Assembly: GCA_937919945.1 (NCBI GenBank)
Contig: CALESY010000033.1
Span: 1-19,603, forward strand
From: an uncultured Chitinophagaceae bacterium
GTDB taxonomy: Bacteria > Bacteroidota > Bacteroidia > Chitinophagales > Chitinophagaceae
DNA: 19,603 bases
Reading direction: 5' to 3'
How positions within the stretch are numbered: the first letter of the stretch is position 1; each line of letters opens with the position of its first letter. The notes below the pieces were generated by a model, which had not been told where the DNA came from, ran no database searches, and saw only the letters and a program-made list of their open reading frames with translations. The translations under genes and the position numbers were made by a program. Shown here in pieces: positions 7,609 to 14,857 of the stretch.

Positions 7609-9164
7609 TTTCCATTTTGCAAAAGATATACTTTCATAATTGAAGAGTTGGCAACTACTATAAACGGCTTCCCCTCTTCATCTACCATCTTCCAATCGGG
7701 GTTGTATTTGGGGTAGTAATAGTAATATTTCACGTTGTGCTTACGCAATTCGGGCAATAGCTCTTGGAATGTTGCAGATGCTTTGTGCATTATATAATAT
7801 GCATTACCAGTGAAGTATGCAACACGTTGCATAGCAACAGCATCAGGATTACCGAATATTACATTGCTTGCATAACTTCCTATGATGTTTTCCTGTTTGA
7901 GGGTTTGAGCAATTGTATATTCCTGCTTGCCAACATTCCACATACTTCGCATACCGCAAAGTGGCCATACTATATAGCTGATGGCGAATAACACCATCGC
8001 CCATCGCTTATTGAACAACCTGTTTCGCTTCATGATGGCGGCACCCAATACCATGCTCAATGGCAACGTATACCAGATATAACGAGCCTCGAAGTTGATT
8101 AAGAAAAATGGCAATGGGAATAATAAAAACGGAATGATGATGGGATAATATATTTTATACTTTTGCCTGCGTGTTTTACAAAACAAAAACAACCATACCA
8201 TGTATATCCATACCAGCAAAAAGCAGATACCTATTTGCAAACTACTGATAGTGAACTTATAGCCATTATGCAACAGTTTTAGCAACTGGCGAGTCAGCAA
8301 ATCTGTTGAAGTCCAAAACTTAGGAGTAGCGGCGTTTACCAACCAAGGATCTTCCCAATAATTAACGGAATGGGGGTACGGTGGTGGCAACAAATATTCT
8401 ATACCATCCTTCCAATACGGATGACCTACGAGATACCAAGACATATTTAACGAACCAGCCGTACCCGTAGTCCACATACCATATTTATGATACAGCGCAT
8501 ACAACCATGGTGAGCTGCATGCTATCATCACAACAATCATTACAGCAGCTACTTTCAACCACGCTACCCTGTTAGCACTTCGCCTCGCCCTTGTGATGTA
8601 AAATGTAATGGCTATACTGCTAAATATAAAAAACGGAAAGGCATAGGCTTTAGCAAAGTATGCGAATGCGCCCAACACACCTACGTATACCCAATACCAA
8701 GGGGTATGCCTGAATTTCTGGCTCACCATAATACGCAAGGCATACAGTAGAAAGAAGCATTCCCACAAATCATCATAATTTTGCCAATAGACCGCATAAG
8801 ACAAAAACATTGCCGATGCCATACACAACCACCATTGCGAGAAATTACGAATGCTGTATTTAAGAAAAAAAGACTGTGTAACCCATAACAATAATACAGC
8901 TGCAATAGCATTGGCTGTAATTGCTCCGGCAATAGCAGATGTACCTGCTTTGATGAATAGTGCAGTAATCCAACAACTCCACGGGCTCCAATACCCATTG
9001 ATGGCATTAAAGAAATCGCCATCGGCATACCGTTGAGATATAGTTAGGTATGCCGTAGCATCGGGGTCTATATAATATTGGCAATACGGATAATAAAATA
9101 CCACTAATGCAACCAGTAAGACTGATGATGCAATAAATGGTATGTATTTGCTAAAGCGTTGCAA
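7605..9164 (-). CDS. Polytopic membrane protein, GT-C glycosyltransferase-like
   Basis: The 519-residue product has many membrane helices. After the first helix comes a loop with acidic residues (YIDPDATAYL, D33 and D35) followed by GYWSPWSCWITALF; a late loop carries EARYIWYTLPL. This layout (acidic first loop, many helices, soluble C-terminal part) fits GT-C enzymes of the ArnT/PMT type that use polyprenyl-phosphate sugars, but no sugar or acceptor can be named. The start is unusual: the upstream gene ends in TGA at 9173-9171 in the same frame, and the first usable codon after it is TTG at 9164. The ATG at 9171 is in another frame and stops after six codons. It is the second gene of a two-gene unit and overlaps the desaturase 3' end by 4 nt. 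Family is moderately certain, function uncertain. Confidence 0.78.
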   Translation of the reverse strand: MQRFSKYIPFIASSVLLVALVVFYYPYCQYYIDPDATAYLTISQRYADGDFFNAINGYWSPWSCWITALFIKAGTSAIAGAITANAIAAVLLLWVTQSFFLKYSIRNFSQWWLCMASAMFLSYAVYWQNYDDLWECFFLLYALRIMVSQKFRHTPWYWVYVGVLGAFAYFAKAYAFPFFIFSSIAITFYITRARRSANRVAWLKVAAVMIVVMIACSSPWLYALYHKYGMWTTGTAGSLNMSWYLVGHPYWKDGIEYLLPPPYPHSVNYWEDPWLVNAATPKFWTSTDLLTRQLLKLLHNGYKFTISSLQIGICFLLVWIYMVWLFLFCKTRRQKYKIYYPIIIPFLLFPLPFFLINFEARYIWYTLPLSMVLGAAIMKRNRLFNKRWAMVLFAISYIVWPLCGMRSMWNVGKQEYTIAQTLKQENIIGSYASNVIFGNPDAVAMQRVAYFTGNAYYIMHKASATFQELLPELRKHNVKYYYYYPKYNPDWKMVDEEGKPFIVVANSSIMKVYLLQNGN

Positions 9165-9170
9165 GTGCCA

Positions 9171-10526
9171 TCAGTTTTCTTCTGCAATATTATCTGTCTT
9201 GCGCATCCTTTGCAATAAAAACTGGTACCCTAGAGCAGCACAGCCCATCATCAGCAGTGATACCGGCATCAGGTAGCGAGCATAAGCCACAGGACCCGTG
9301 ATGAATACAAAATAGCAAAACAATACAGCCATCACCCATTTGTAACGAGCATCTATACTTCCGGAAAAGAAAAACAGGGCTACACCAATCAACCTCGATA
9401 TATTGAACAATACTACCAATAATGCTATTGGGGCTGATGGATTCTGCCTTATATAATTTGCAATTCCCGAAGTACCATCCTGCAGTATCACCTGCCTGAA
9501 AGGTTTTGTAGACGGGCTGTATATCTGTTGCAATGTTGTGTGTGCGGTAAACAAATCCATTTCGCCCTTGCCGGGGTCTATCAGCATTGTCAGGCTTTTT
9601 TGTGTATGCAATACCATGTAAGGCAAAAAGTTTTCCTGCAATAGGTGTAATGCTTTTTTCGATTGATAATCGTAACGTTCTGCAAAGTTTTTTATAGCCA
9701 TTGACTTAGCCAGTTCACTTTCGTAGAAGTGCCGAGCTGCCTGTGCACCTTGTGTTTCACGAATATAATATTCATGATTGTACAGCAACGCATTGATAGA
9801 CTGGATGCTTGAAAAATGCATTTTACCAGTTCTATTTCCGTTCCAGTAACTATAGCCAAGCACCACTAATATAGGCAGTATAGATGCAACAGCCGCCCTA
9901 ATAATACTGTTCCTGTATCTTCTGGCTACGAGCATCAACAAAACAAAATGAATTAACACAAAAGGATACAGAATAGGCTTCATCATCATACCTGCTATTA
10001 CGGCAAGGCTCATAACAAACCCATGCTTCCAATTCTTTGTCTGCATGAGCAATAGCAAATGCCTGCTATAAAACAACACCGATGTTTGCAATAGCAACTC
10101 AGGCTGTATCAGATTAGCATTGATGAACTGAGAGGGGTACAGCAATATAAATGCCATCAGTACCCAATCGTACTTTCTACTGTAGCCCATCAGTTTAAGG
10201 GTGCTACGCAAATACAACAAATTGAAAACCGACAAGGCATTCTGTAATAACAGCACTATCCAGTTATTGACACCAAAAACATATACCAACCATAAAAAAA
10301 ACGGATAACCTGGCGGACGCAATGTATAATACATCGGGTCGAAAGGGTCGAGCAGGCTGCCCGAATAAAACCAACCCTTATTGAAGTTGATAGCCATGTT
10401 GATATACTCCAGCGAATCGCCGTTGTAGATGCACTTGTATTGCGTTGCCACAAGGAAATAGACCAAGTGTACCACTATCAGTGATACGAGAAAACGAATA
10501 TCCGCGCGGGTAGGTTTTAAAAACAT
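9171..10526 (-). CDS. Polytopic membrane protein, GT-C/PMT_2-like glycosyltransferase
   Basis: The 451-residue product has about ten hydrophobic helices. The first outer loop holds YNGDSLEYINMAINF (D37, E40) and then LRPPGYPFFLW (RPPGYP at 70-75); both patterns are familiar in ArnT/PMT-type GT-C enzymes, where the first-loop acid is catalytic. ARYLMPV occurs near the C-terminus, as in that group. The likely role is to transfer a sugar from a polyprenyl-phosphate donor to a lipid, glycan or protein outside the cytoplasmic membrane; donor and acceptor are unknown. It has a good -33/-7 promoter just upstream and is followed, in the same frame and six nucleotides later, by a second GT-C-like gene, so the two are probably co-transcribed and translationally coupled. 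Confidence 0.8.
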   Translation of the reverse strand: MFLKPTRADIRFLVSLIVVHLVYFLVATQYKCIYNGDSLEYINMAINFNKGWFYSGSLLDPFDPMYYTLRPPGYPFFLWLVYVFGVNNWIVLLLQNALSVFNLLYLRSTLKLMGYSRKYDWVLMAFILLYPSQFINANLIQPELLLQTSVLFYSRHLLLLMQTKNWKHGFVMSLAVIAGMMMKPILYPFVLIHFVLLMLVARRYRNSIIRAAVASILPILVVLGYSYWNGNRTGKMHFSSIQSINALLYNHEYYIRETQGAQAARHFYESELAKSMAIKNFAERYDYQSKKALHLLQENFLPYMVLHTQKSLTMLIDPGKGEMDLFTAHTTLQQIYSPSTKPFRQVILQDGTSGIANYIRQNPSAPIALLVVLFNISRLIGVALFFFSGSIDARYKWVMAVLFCYFVFITGPVAYARYLMPVSLLMMGCAALGYQFLLQRMRKTDNIAEEN

Positions 10527-10542
10527 GATGTTGTGCTATACA

Positions 10543-10572
10543 CAAATATAACCTGTTATGCCGCTAAGTCAA
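10543..10572 (-). promoter_or_regulatory. Bacteroidetes promoter for the GT-C gene pair
   Basis: On the minus strand, TTG (10572-10570), a 19-nt spacer, then TATATTTG (10550-10543), a perfect TAnnTTTG with the expected -33 spacing. The predicted start site near 10536 leaves a leader of about 10 nt. Confidence 0.7.
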
Positions 10573-10642
10573 CTCGTTTATTATGATTGTTTTAAGATGG
10601 ACGAGATGCTGTAATTATTATCTTTAGCAAAACAGCATTTCT

Positions 10643-10981
10643 ATGATAATAGGCGTTGCAGGGCCATACAGTGCCGATACGGAAGAACAAAGACAACAGA
10701 ACCTTAGCAAGCTGAACAATGCTGCTGCCCGTTTGCTGGAGAAAGGGCACATACCCCTGATAGGTGTTAACGCAGCACTACCTGTTGTACAGGCAGCTAA
10801 CATTACCAACCAATATAAAGCCATCATAGATATATCAATGGCTGTAATAGATAAATGCGAGGCTTTACTATTGATAGCTGAAAGCCGTGGTGCCAATATG
10901 GAGCGTGACCATGTATTAAACAAAGGCCTGCAAGTCTATTACAACATAGAGGATGTACCTGATGGAAAGTCTAAATTCTAA
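10643..10981 (+). CDS. Small nucleoside 2-deoxyribosyltransferase-like protein (DUF4406-like)
   Basis: The 112-residue soluble protein has a Rossmann-like start (MIIGVAGPYSA) and a late CEALLLIAESRGANMERD segment. GPY near the N-terminus and SxGxxxE (S81, G83, E87) near the C-terminus resemble the nucleotide-binding and catalytic Glu region of the nucleoside 2-deoxyribosyltransferase superfamily, and the length suits DUF4406-type members. Those proteins are thought to act on nucleotides or nucleosides, but this group is poorly characterised and I do not claim a substrate. It is transcribed divergently from the GT-C pair and convergently with the receptor-like gene at 11025, so it is likely a single-gene unit. 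The family assignment is from memory. Confidence 0.75.
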   Translation: MIIGVAGPYSADTEEQRQQNLSKLNNAAARLLEKGHIPLIGVNAALPVVQAANITNQYKAIIDISMAVIDKCEALLLIAESRGANMERDHVLNKGLQVYYNIEDVPDGKSKF

Positions 10982-11024
10982 TATCTAAATATTGTCAGGA
11001 GCCTCCCTTAGTGGATTTAGGGGG

Positions 11025-11813
11025 TTATCTAACCAACTCACTCATGTACCCCACTGCATCTTTCATTCTACAACCATACCAGCTAAACATTTCGCCGTCC
11101 ACTAGTTTCACTTCAGCATTGGGTACTATCGCTTTTATTTCGTCCATGTGCTTTTCTTTAAACGGAAACGGCTCTGACGATAGCAGCACCAGTTCGGGGT
11201 TTAGCTCTTTCAGTTGCCCTAAGTTTATCTCTGGGTAGCGGCTTTCCTTCTGCAATACATTCTGCCAGCCTATGGTGTGTATCATATTACTGATGAAGGT
11301 ATCTCGCCCCACACTCATCCACGGATTGTACCAAATAAAGTAAGCTACGCGTTTGGGTGTTGTTGCTTTTTGTAAGTTAGTAAAGCCAGCTACCACTTCA
11401 TCTACCAGTTCATTAGCCTTTGCTTCTGCACCTGTTAGCTGCCCTACTACCTGTATCATCTGCAAGGCTTGTGGTATGTTTTGTATATCGCTTATCCATA
11501 CCGGAAATTCTTTTGCCAGTTCTTCTATCTGATAGCGTTCATTTTCTTCTTTATTGGCAATGATAAGGTCGGGTTGCAGTTCATGTATCTTGTCTATGTT
11601 CAGTTTTTTAGTACCACCAATGCGTGTTTTATTACGAAACCAGCTATCGGGATGCACACAAAATTTGGTGATGCCCACTACCTCATCTTCCAAACCCAGA
11701 TAATGCAACAACTCTGTTTGTGACGGCACAACAGATACGATGCGTTTTGGCGGAAATGAAAACGACACATCGCGACCCAGCATATCGGTTATTATTCTTA
11801 CAGATTGAGGCAT
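11025..11813 (-). CDS. Helical-backbone metal/cobalamin receptor-like protein without signal peptide
   Basis: The 262-residue product resembles BtuF/FhuD-type binding proteins: RIVSVVPSQTELLHYLGLEDEVVGIT (about 24-49), IGGTKKLNIDKIHELQPDLIIA (about 66-87), then a long helix (about 110-150) and a C-terminal lobe with PELVLLSSEPFPF. Such proteins normally bind vitamin B12, siderophores or haem for an ABC importer. Here the conserved domain begins within the first ten residues and the preceding gene ends only 22 nt upstream, so no signal peptide can be encoded and the product should be cytoplasmic. No permease or ATPase gene is nearby. It is the last gene of an operon with cystathionine beta-synthase and a small membrane protein. 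A role in cobalamin or metal handling is conjecture. Confidence 0.82.
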   Translation of the reverse strand: MPQSVRIITDMLGRDVSFSFPPKRIVSVVPSQTELLHYLGLEDEVVGITKFCVHPDSWFRNKTRIGGTKKLNIDKIHELQPDLIIANKEENERYQIEELAKEFPVWISDIQNIPQALQMIQVVGQLTGAEAKANELVDEVVAGFTNLQKATTPKRVAYFIWYNPWMSVGRDTFISNMIHTIGWQNVLQKESRYPEINLGQLKELNPELVLLSSEPFPFKEKHMDEIKAIVPNAEVKLVDGEMFSWYGCRMKDAVGYMSELVR

Positions 11814-11835
11814 AATATAAGTACCCTTAGGGTAT

Positions 11836-12174
11836 TTACGGGAATCTTTTAATATAAGACATCACTATCATGGCAAAGATGGCATCTATCAAAAACAAAC
11901 TGCTGTGATACAATTCTTCTTTTATAAAGAAATGAATACCGAGGCTGATTGTTGTAACAGCGATGTATGTATATGCCGCCCAACGCTGCATACCACATAC
12001 GAACAACCACGTAATAGTATATGCCAGCATCCACAAAGGTTGTAACCATATTAGCGAAGATAATGGCTCAGTGCTTGCATTGTATATACTAAACACCAAC
12101 AACCCGATATGAAACAAAGCCACCAGTGGGAATAACACAGGTGGCTTTTTAATGAAATTATCTATGAAACTCAA
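11836..12174 (-). CDS. Small membrane protein with about four helices, function unknown
   Basis: The 112-residue product is mostly hydrophobic, with four probable membrane helices (about 14-30, 42-60, 64-82 and 90-106) separated by short polar loops; I do not recognise a family. It starts at TTG (12174-12172). No in-frame ATG exists between the upstream in-frame TGA (12201-12199) and that codon, and a later ATG would remove the first helices. It lies 32 nt after the cystathionine beta-synthase gene and 22 nt before the receptor-like gene, so it is almost certainly part of that operon and probably translationally coupled. An accessory role for its neighbours is possible but nothing in the sequence shows it. 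Confidence 0.72.
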   Translation of the reverse strand: MSFIDNFIKKPPVLFPLVALFHIGLLVFSIYNASTEPLSSLIWLQPLWMLAYTITWLFVCGMQRWAAYTYIAVTTISLGIHFFIKEELYHSSLFLIDAIFAMIVMSYIKRFP

Positions 12175-12206
12175 AACCTTAAAGTTTAAGTTGTTAAATC
12201 AAGGTA

Positions 12207-13580
12207 TTATCCCTTGCTAAATGCATTCAGCACATCATACTTGGTAAGGATGTGGTATTGTCCGCTATCATCTTTTGCCAATACTGCCCCATTGTCTTTA
12301 CTTATGTAATGCTTTAGTCTTTCCAATGGCATATCCATTTCTACCAATGGCAAGGCTACTTCTTTTACATCACCTATGCTAAAGTCTTTTACATCTGTAT
12401 TCTCTATCATCCGCTTAAACAAGCCAGCCTGAGTGATGGCACCGGTTACATCCGTTCCTTTCAGTACAGGTATTTGTTCAATATCATACTTCTTCATCAG
12501 TTCCAGTGCATCACTTACTTTAGCATCTTCATCTATGGTTACTAAACGACGACGACCAAGCCCACCTATCAAATCGCGCACAGTTGACACCTCAAGGAAG
12601 CCACGATCCAGCATCCACTCATCGTTATATATCTTGCCTACGTAGCGGCTGCCATGGTCGTGAAAAACAACTACTACTAAGTCGGTAGGTTTCAGGTGTT
12701 GTTTCATTTGTTTTAAACCAGCGATAACCGAACCTGCAGAGTAGCCAACAAATAACCCTTCTTCTTTAGCTATGCGGCGCGCCATCACTGCACCATCTTT
12801 ATCGGTTACTTTTTCAAAATGATCTATTACCTCTTTTATATAGTTCTGTGGCAGAAAGTCTTCGCCAAAACCTTCGGATATGTAAGGGTGTACCTCATTC
12901 ATATCCAGTTCACCTGTGTCAAACCATTTTTTCAGCAACGAGCCGTAGGTATCTATCGCCCACATTTTTATGTCAGGGTTCTTTTCTTTCATAAACATGC
13001 CTATGCCTGTTATGGTTCCACCTGTTCCACTAGCTACTACTATGTGCGTTACCTTTCCTTCGGTCTGCTCCCATATTTCCGGTGCAGTACTTTCATAGTG
13101 GGCCAATCTGTTTGCCAGATTATCATACTGGTTTACATACCAACTATTAGGTATCTCCGTAGCCAAACGTTTTGAAACTGAATAATATGAACGGGGGTCT
13201 TCTGGCTCTACATTGGTAGGGCATACAATTACCTCAGCCCCTACGGCTTTCAATATATCTACTTTCTCTTTCGATTGCTTATCTGTGGTAGCAAAAATAC
13301 ACTTATACCCTTTAATGATGGCAGCCAATGCAAGCCCCATACCCGTATTACCGGAAGTACCTTCTATTATTGTGCCTCCGGGTTTTATCTTGCCTTCTTT
13401 CTCTGCTACTTCCAGCATCTTGAGCGCCATACGGTCTTTGATACTATTTCCCGGGTTATAAAAATCAACCTTAGCGTATACAGGGCATGGCAAATCGGCA
13501 GTTACTCTGTTTAGTTTTATAAGCGGTGTATTGCCGATTGTTTGCAGTACGTTATCGTACACTCGTTTTGCTGCGTTCAT
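12207..13580 (-). CDS. Cystathionine beta-synthase (PLP enzyme with C-terminal CBS pair)
   Basis: The 457-residue cytosolic protein should condense serine and homocysteine to cystathionine (EC 4.2.1.22) in transsulfuration. The fold II PLP core carries NSIKDRM with the Schiff-base lysine K48, the substrate loop TSGNTG (75-80) and the phosphate loop GTGGT (185-189); SAGS is at 281-284. Motifs such as TIGNTPLIKLNR and EIPNSWYVNQYDN resemble the eukaryotic CBS core more than plain CysK. Residues 335-457 form two CBS motifs (a Bateman module), which in related enzymes bind adenosyl ligands such as SAM or play a structural role. It is first in a three-gene operon. A TATCTTCG sequence at 13605-13598 is a near match to the -7 element. 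Cysteine synthase activity cannot be excluded. Confidence 0.88.
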   Translation of the reverse strand: MNAAKRVYDNVLQTIGNTPLIKLNRVTADLPCPVYAKVDFYNPGNSIKDRMALKMLEVAEKEGKIKPGGTIIEGTSGNTGMGLALAAIIKGYKCIFATTDKQSKEKVDILKAVGAEVIVCPTNVEPEDPRSYYSVSKRLATEIPNSWYVNQYDNLANRLAHYESTAPEIWEQTEGKVTHIVVASGTGGTITGIGMFMKEKNPDIKMWAIDTYGSLLKKWFDTGELDMNEVHPYISEGFGEDFLPQNYIKEVIDHFEKVTDKDGAVMARRIAKEEGLFVGYSAGSVIAGLKQMKQHLKPTDLVVVVFHDHGSRYVGKIYNDEWMLDRGFLEVSTVRDLIGGLGRRRLVTIDEDAKVSDALELMKKYDIEQIPVLKGTDVTGAITQAGLFKRMIENTDVKDFSIGDVKEVALPLVEMDMPLERLKHYISKDNGAVLAKDDSGQYHILTKYDVLNAFSKG

Positions 13581-13700
13581 AAACTATAATCTTGCGGCGA
13601 AGATACTTAATTGCTTGTGAATGGATGTACTGTTTTATATGCACATATCTATAACAACAAATCGAATACACATTTATGGACAATTATATAAAGTTGCTTA

Positions 13701-13730
13701 TTGTAGTGTTGATTATATACTATAGATTTG
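13701..13730 (+). promoter_or_regulatory. Bacteroidetes promoter for the transglutaminase-like gene
   Basis: TTG at 13701-13703, a 19-nt spacer and TAGATTTG at 13723-13730 match the -33/-7 pattern. The predicted leader is about 34 nt before the ATG at 13771. Confidence 0.68.
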
Positions 13731-13770
13731 TGCTTCCTCTTGACTGTAACCTTATCAAAAACCACCACAC

Positions 13771-14610
13771 ATGTTATTAAGAAAAATAGCAGGTTTCGGA
13801 TTTATTTTTTTATCAGGTTTCTTGCTAATGTTTACTATACTTAGTTATAGTGACTGGAAATACGAGGATGAGTTGGTAAAACACTTATCAGAAGAGGTTG
13901 TTTCGCGTTGCCCCACTAACGACCTGCAATGCATAGCAGATACTGCTATTTATTATACCCATTTGATGCAAGACCCTATGAAGGATATTTTTTCAGGCAA
14001 GAATTTTAGTTCTCCTAAAACAATATTAACCCATAGCTCTTTCAGCAATTTTTATTTTGGTAAAGGTGCCTGTGGAGCTTACGCAAGCTTTTTTTCCAGA
14101 CTGATTGCTCAATCAGGCTACAGAAGCAAATTTGTCATCATGAACGGGCAGGGAAGAGAAGGTATGCACATAAGTACGGTGTTGGAAAAAGATGATAAAC
14201 TACTATTAGTTGACCCGTTTTACGGGATTGTCTATCGTGACACGAATAACAACATGGTAGATATAGACACTGTATCAAAATACTGGCATAGTTACTATGC
14301 TAAGCAAACACCGGTGGGTTATACTAAAATATACGATTATCAATACGGATGGAAATACACTAACTGGGGCAAATTGGGTTTTGTTTCCAAAGTGATTTAT
14401 AAAGCAACCTCTTTTTTTGTAGGTAAAGAGAAAACGGAAAAGTTTTCGCTGCGCTACTATATGATAAGGCTGAACCACGCCATCGTATTAATTGGTGCAG
14501 GTAGCTTCGTATTATCATTACTAATTGCTTTCAGGTTGTTCAGACCTGAAATACGCTCGCTAAGGGAGTACTTCCGAAATCGAAAAAACTATAAATACAG
14601 CGGCAGCTAA
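13771..14610 (+). CDS. Membrane-anchored transglutaminase-like cysteine protein
   Basis: The 279-residue product has a membrane segment at about 7-25, a soluble domain, and a second membrane segment at about 236-255, then a short basic tail; both ends are probably cytoplasmic with the middle outside. The soluble part carries the order expected for a transglutaminase-like (papain-fold) triad: C101 in GKGACGAYASFFSRL, H133 in EGMHISTVLE and D148 in LLLVDPFYG. This fold includes proteases, peptidases and amidotransferases, and inactive relatives, so the reaction is unknown. It has its own promoter and no obvious partner; the tail overlaps a short antisense frame at 14560-14697. I base the fold on the spacing and context of C, H and D, not on overall similarity to a named family. 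Confidence 0.8.
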   Translation: MLLRKIAGFGFIFLSGFLLMFTILSYSDWKYEDELVKHLSEEVVSRCPTNDLQCIADTAIYYTHLMQDPMKDIFSGKNFSSPKTILTHSSFSNFYFGKGACGAYASFFSRLIAQSGYRSKFVIMNGQGREGMHISTVLEKDDKLLLVDPFYGIVYRDTNNNMVDIDTVSKYWHSYYAKQTPVGYTKIYDYQYGWKYTNWGKLGFVSKVIYKATSFFVGKEKTEKFSLRYYMIRLNHAIVLIGAGSFVLSLLIAFRLFRPEIRSLREYFRNRKNYKYSGS

Positions 14611-14697
14611 AAATAACGACAAACCCGTAAGTAGTGCCAACATAGTTATTACAGAGGGCGCGTTGGCAGGTGCTTCGTATTCCTTTTCCATTTCCAT
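14560..14697 (-). CDS. Possible 45-residue single-helix membrane protein
   Basis: A minus-strand frame from ATG (14697) to TAG (14560-14562). The product has a polar start (MEMEKEYEAPANAPS), one clear membrane helix (TMLALLTGLSLFLAAAVFIV) and a short tail. A helix of exactly membrane length after a charged start is better than chance, but the frame overlaps the last 51 nt of the plus-strand transglutaminase-like gene and no clear promoter was found upstream. Function unknown. A second ATG two codons in could also be the start. Confidence 0.45.
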   Translation of the reverse strand: MEMEKEYEAPANAPSVITMLALLTGLSLFLAAAVFIVFSISEVLP

Positions 14698-14807
14698 AAC
14701 CTGAATTTTTTCTTTAACCTATCACGTAACGGGCAACCTATAATGTATTCAAAGAAAAAATCATGCCAAAATGGGGAAAATCATCCTACCCGATACCCAA
14801 AACCCCC

Positions 14808-14815
14808 TATCTTTG
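14808..14815 (+). promoter_or_regulatory. Bacteroidetes -7 element for malate dehydrogenase
   Basis: TATCTTTG is a perfect TAnnTTTG match, 42 nt before the ATG at 14858, predicting a leader of about 35 nt. No convincing -33 TTG is present. Confidence 0.55.
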
Positions 14816-14857
14816 CCCCGATTATTAATTTACCTAACAATAAAAGAATAGCATACA

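Noticed and set aside
10982..11024. Imperfect inverted repeat between the converging genes
   Set aside because: Only partial pairing with mismatches and no T run; not called as a terminator.
11822..11834. Near-palindrome taccct-t-agggta before the receptor-like gene
   Set aside because: Short arms with a one-base centre inside an operon gap; no second copy seen, so not called an operator.
14611..14857. Possible tRNA or small RNA before mdh
   Set aside because: I found no cloverleaf arms or conserved tRNA bases; only the -7 element and part of the 45-codon frame are supportable.
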